Shown here piece after piece: positions 63,897 through 64,000 of a DNA stretch of 64,000 nucleotides (position 1 is the stretch's first letter; the number at the start of each line of letters is the position of its first letter). The notes under the pieces were generated by a model. The model was not told where the DNA came from. It saw nothing but the letters and a program-made list of their open reading frames with translations, and made no database searches. The DNA lies in NCBI RefSeq assembly GCF_032884065.1, contig NC_088867.1:42437741-42501740 (forward strand). The letters are read 5' to 3'. Source of the stretch: Artemia franciscana (lineage: Eukaryota > Arthropoda > Branchiopoda > Anostraca > Artemiidae). A program made the position numbers and the translations under genes.

Positions 63897-64000
63897 ACAA
63901 GTTTTTTTTAATGAAAGTAAGGAGCAACATTAAAACTTAAAACGAACAGAAATTACTCCGTATATGAAAGGGGCTTTTCCTCCGCAACGCTTCGCTCTTT
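63897..64000 (+). mobile_element. Foldback element arm, cut by the window edge
   Basis: Matches the left arm of the 1010-1310 foldback almost base for base (GAAAGTAAGGAGCAACATTA, ACTCCGTATATGAAAGGGGC, ending in CGCTCTTT). The right arm would lie beyond the window. Confidence 0.75.

Overview
The window is eukaryotic, AT-rich and repeat-dense. Two split genes with canonical GT-AG introns can be rebuilt by joining exons whose phases match exactly. The gene content, the intron sizes (1.7-10.5 kb) and the mix of RTE-like and CR1-like LINEs, Helitrons, foldback elements and (TA)n tracts fit an arthropod. A brine-shrimp-like crustacean is my impression from the repeat families, but I could not verify it. 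No prokaryotic operon, CRISPR array or rRNA is present.

Gene 1 (+ strand, 5828-35116) is an organic solute transporter alpha-like (SLC51A/OST-alpha) seven-helix membrane protein. Seven consecutive exons give 339 residues and a stop. The short N-terminal exon or exons were not found and may lie left of the window. Gene 2 (- strand, 60636 down to 43049) is a GLD-2/TENT2-type cytoplasmic poly(A) polymerase. Its five 3'-most exons give 236 residues, running from the end of the catalytic palm through the PAP-associated domain to the stop. The exons carrying the first two catalytic aspartates lie upstream, probably beyond the right edge. The genes are tail to tail, about 7.9 kb apart, and nothing suggests a functional link.

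Layout: 1-5800 holds a (TA)n tract, two related foldback repeats, a dispersed repeat called R1 here, and a diverged 0.3 kb direct duplication. 5828-35116 is gene 1. Its introns hold an (AAT)n tract, a tRNA-like SINE head beside an RTE tail, two oppositely oriented arrays of a ~310-bp satellite around a decayed LINE, more R1 copies, a CR1-like LINE end, a long (TA)n tract, an RTE-like LINE interrupted by a CR1-like LINE, and a second, nearly full-length but broken RTE-like copy. 35117-43048 is the shared 3' intergenic region, with a three-copy ~166-bp repeat that carries the poly(A) signals, a ~325-bp tandem repeat and a 76-bp repeat. 43049-60636 is gene 2. Its introns hold a ~280-bp repeat array, a ~1.3 kb foldback, a ~270-bp satellite that looks amplified from the centre of R1, three ~490-bp tandem units each with a similar small ORF, and RTE remnants. 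61360-64000 is a decayed Helitron end (helicase remnant and two terminal hairpins) set in (TA)n, with a minisatellite, a T-rich duplication and the start of another foldback copy.

The two genes are conserved housekeeping-type genes. The unusual content is in the repeats: satellites that seem to arise from pieces of mobile elements, nested insertion with deletion, and duplicated element termini.
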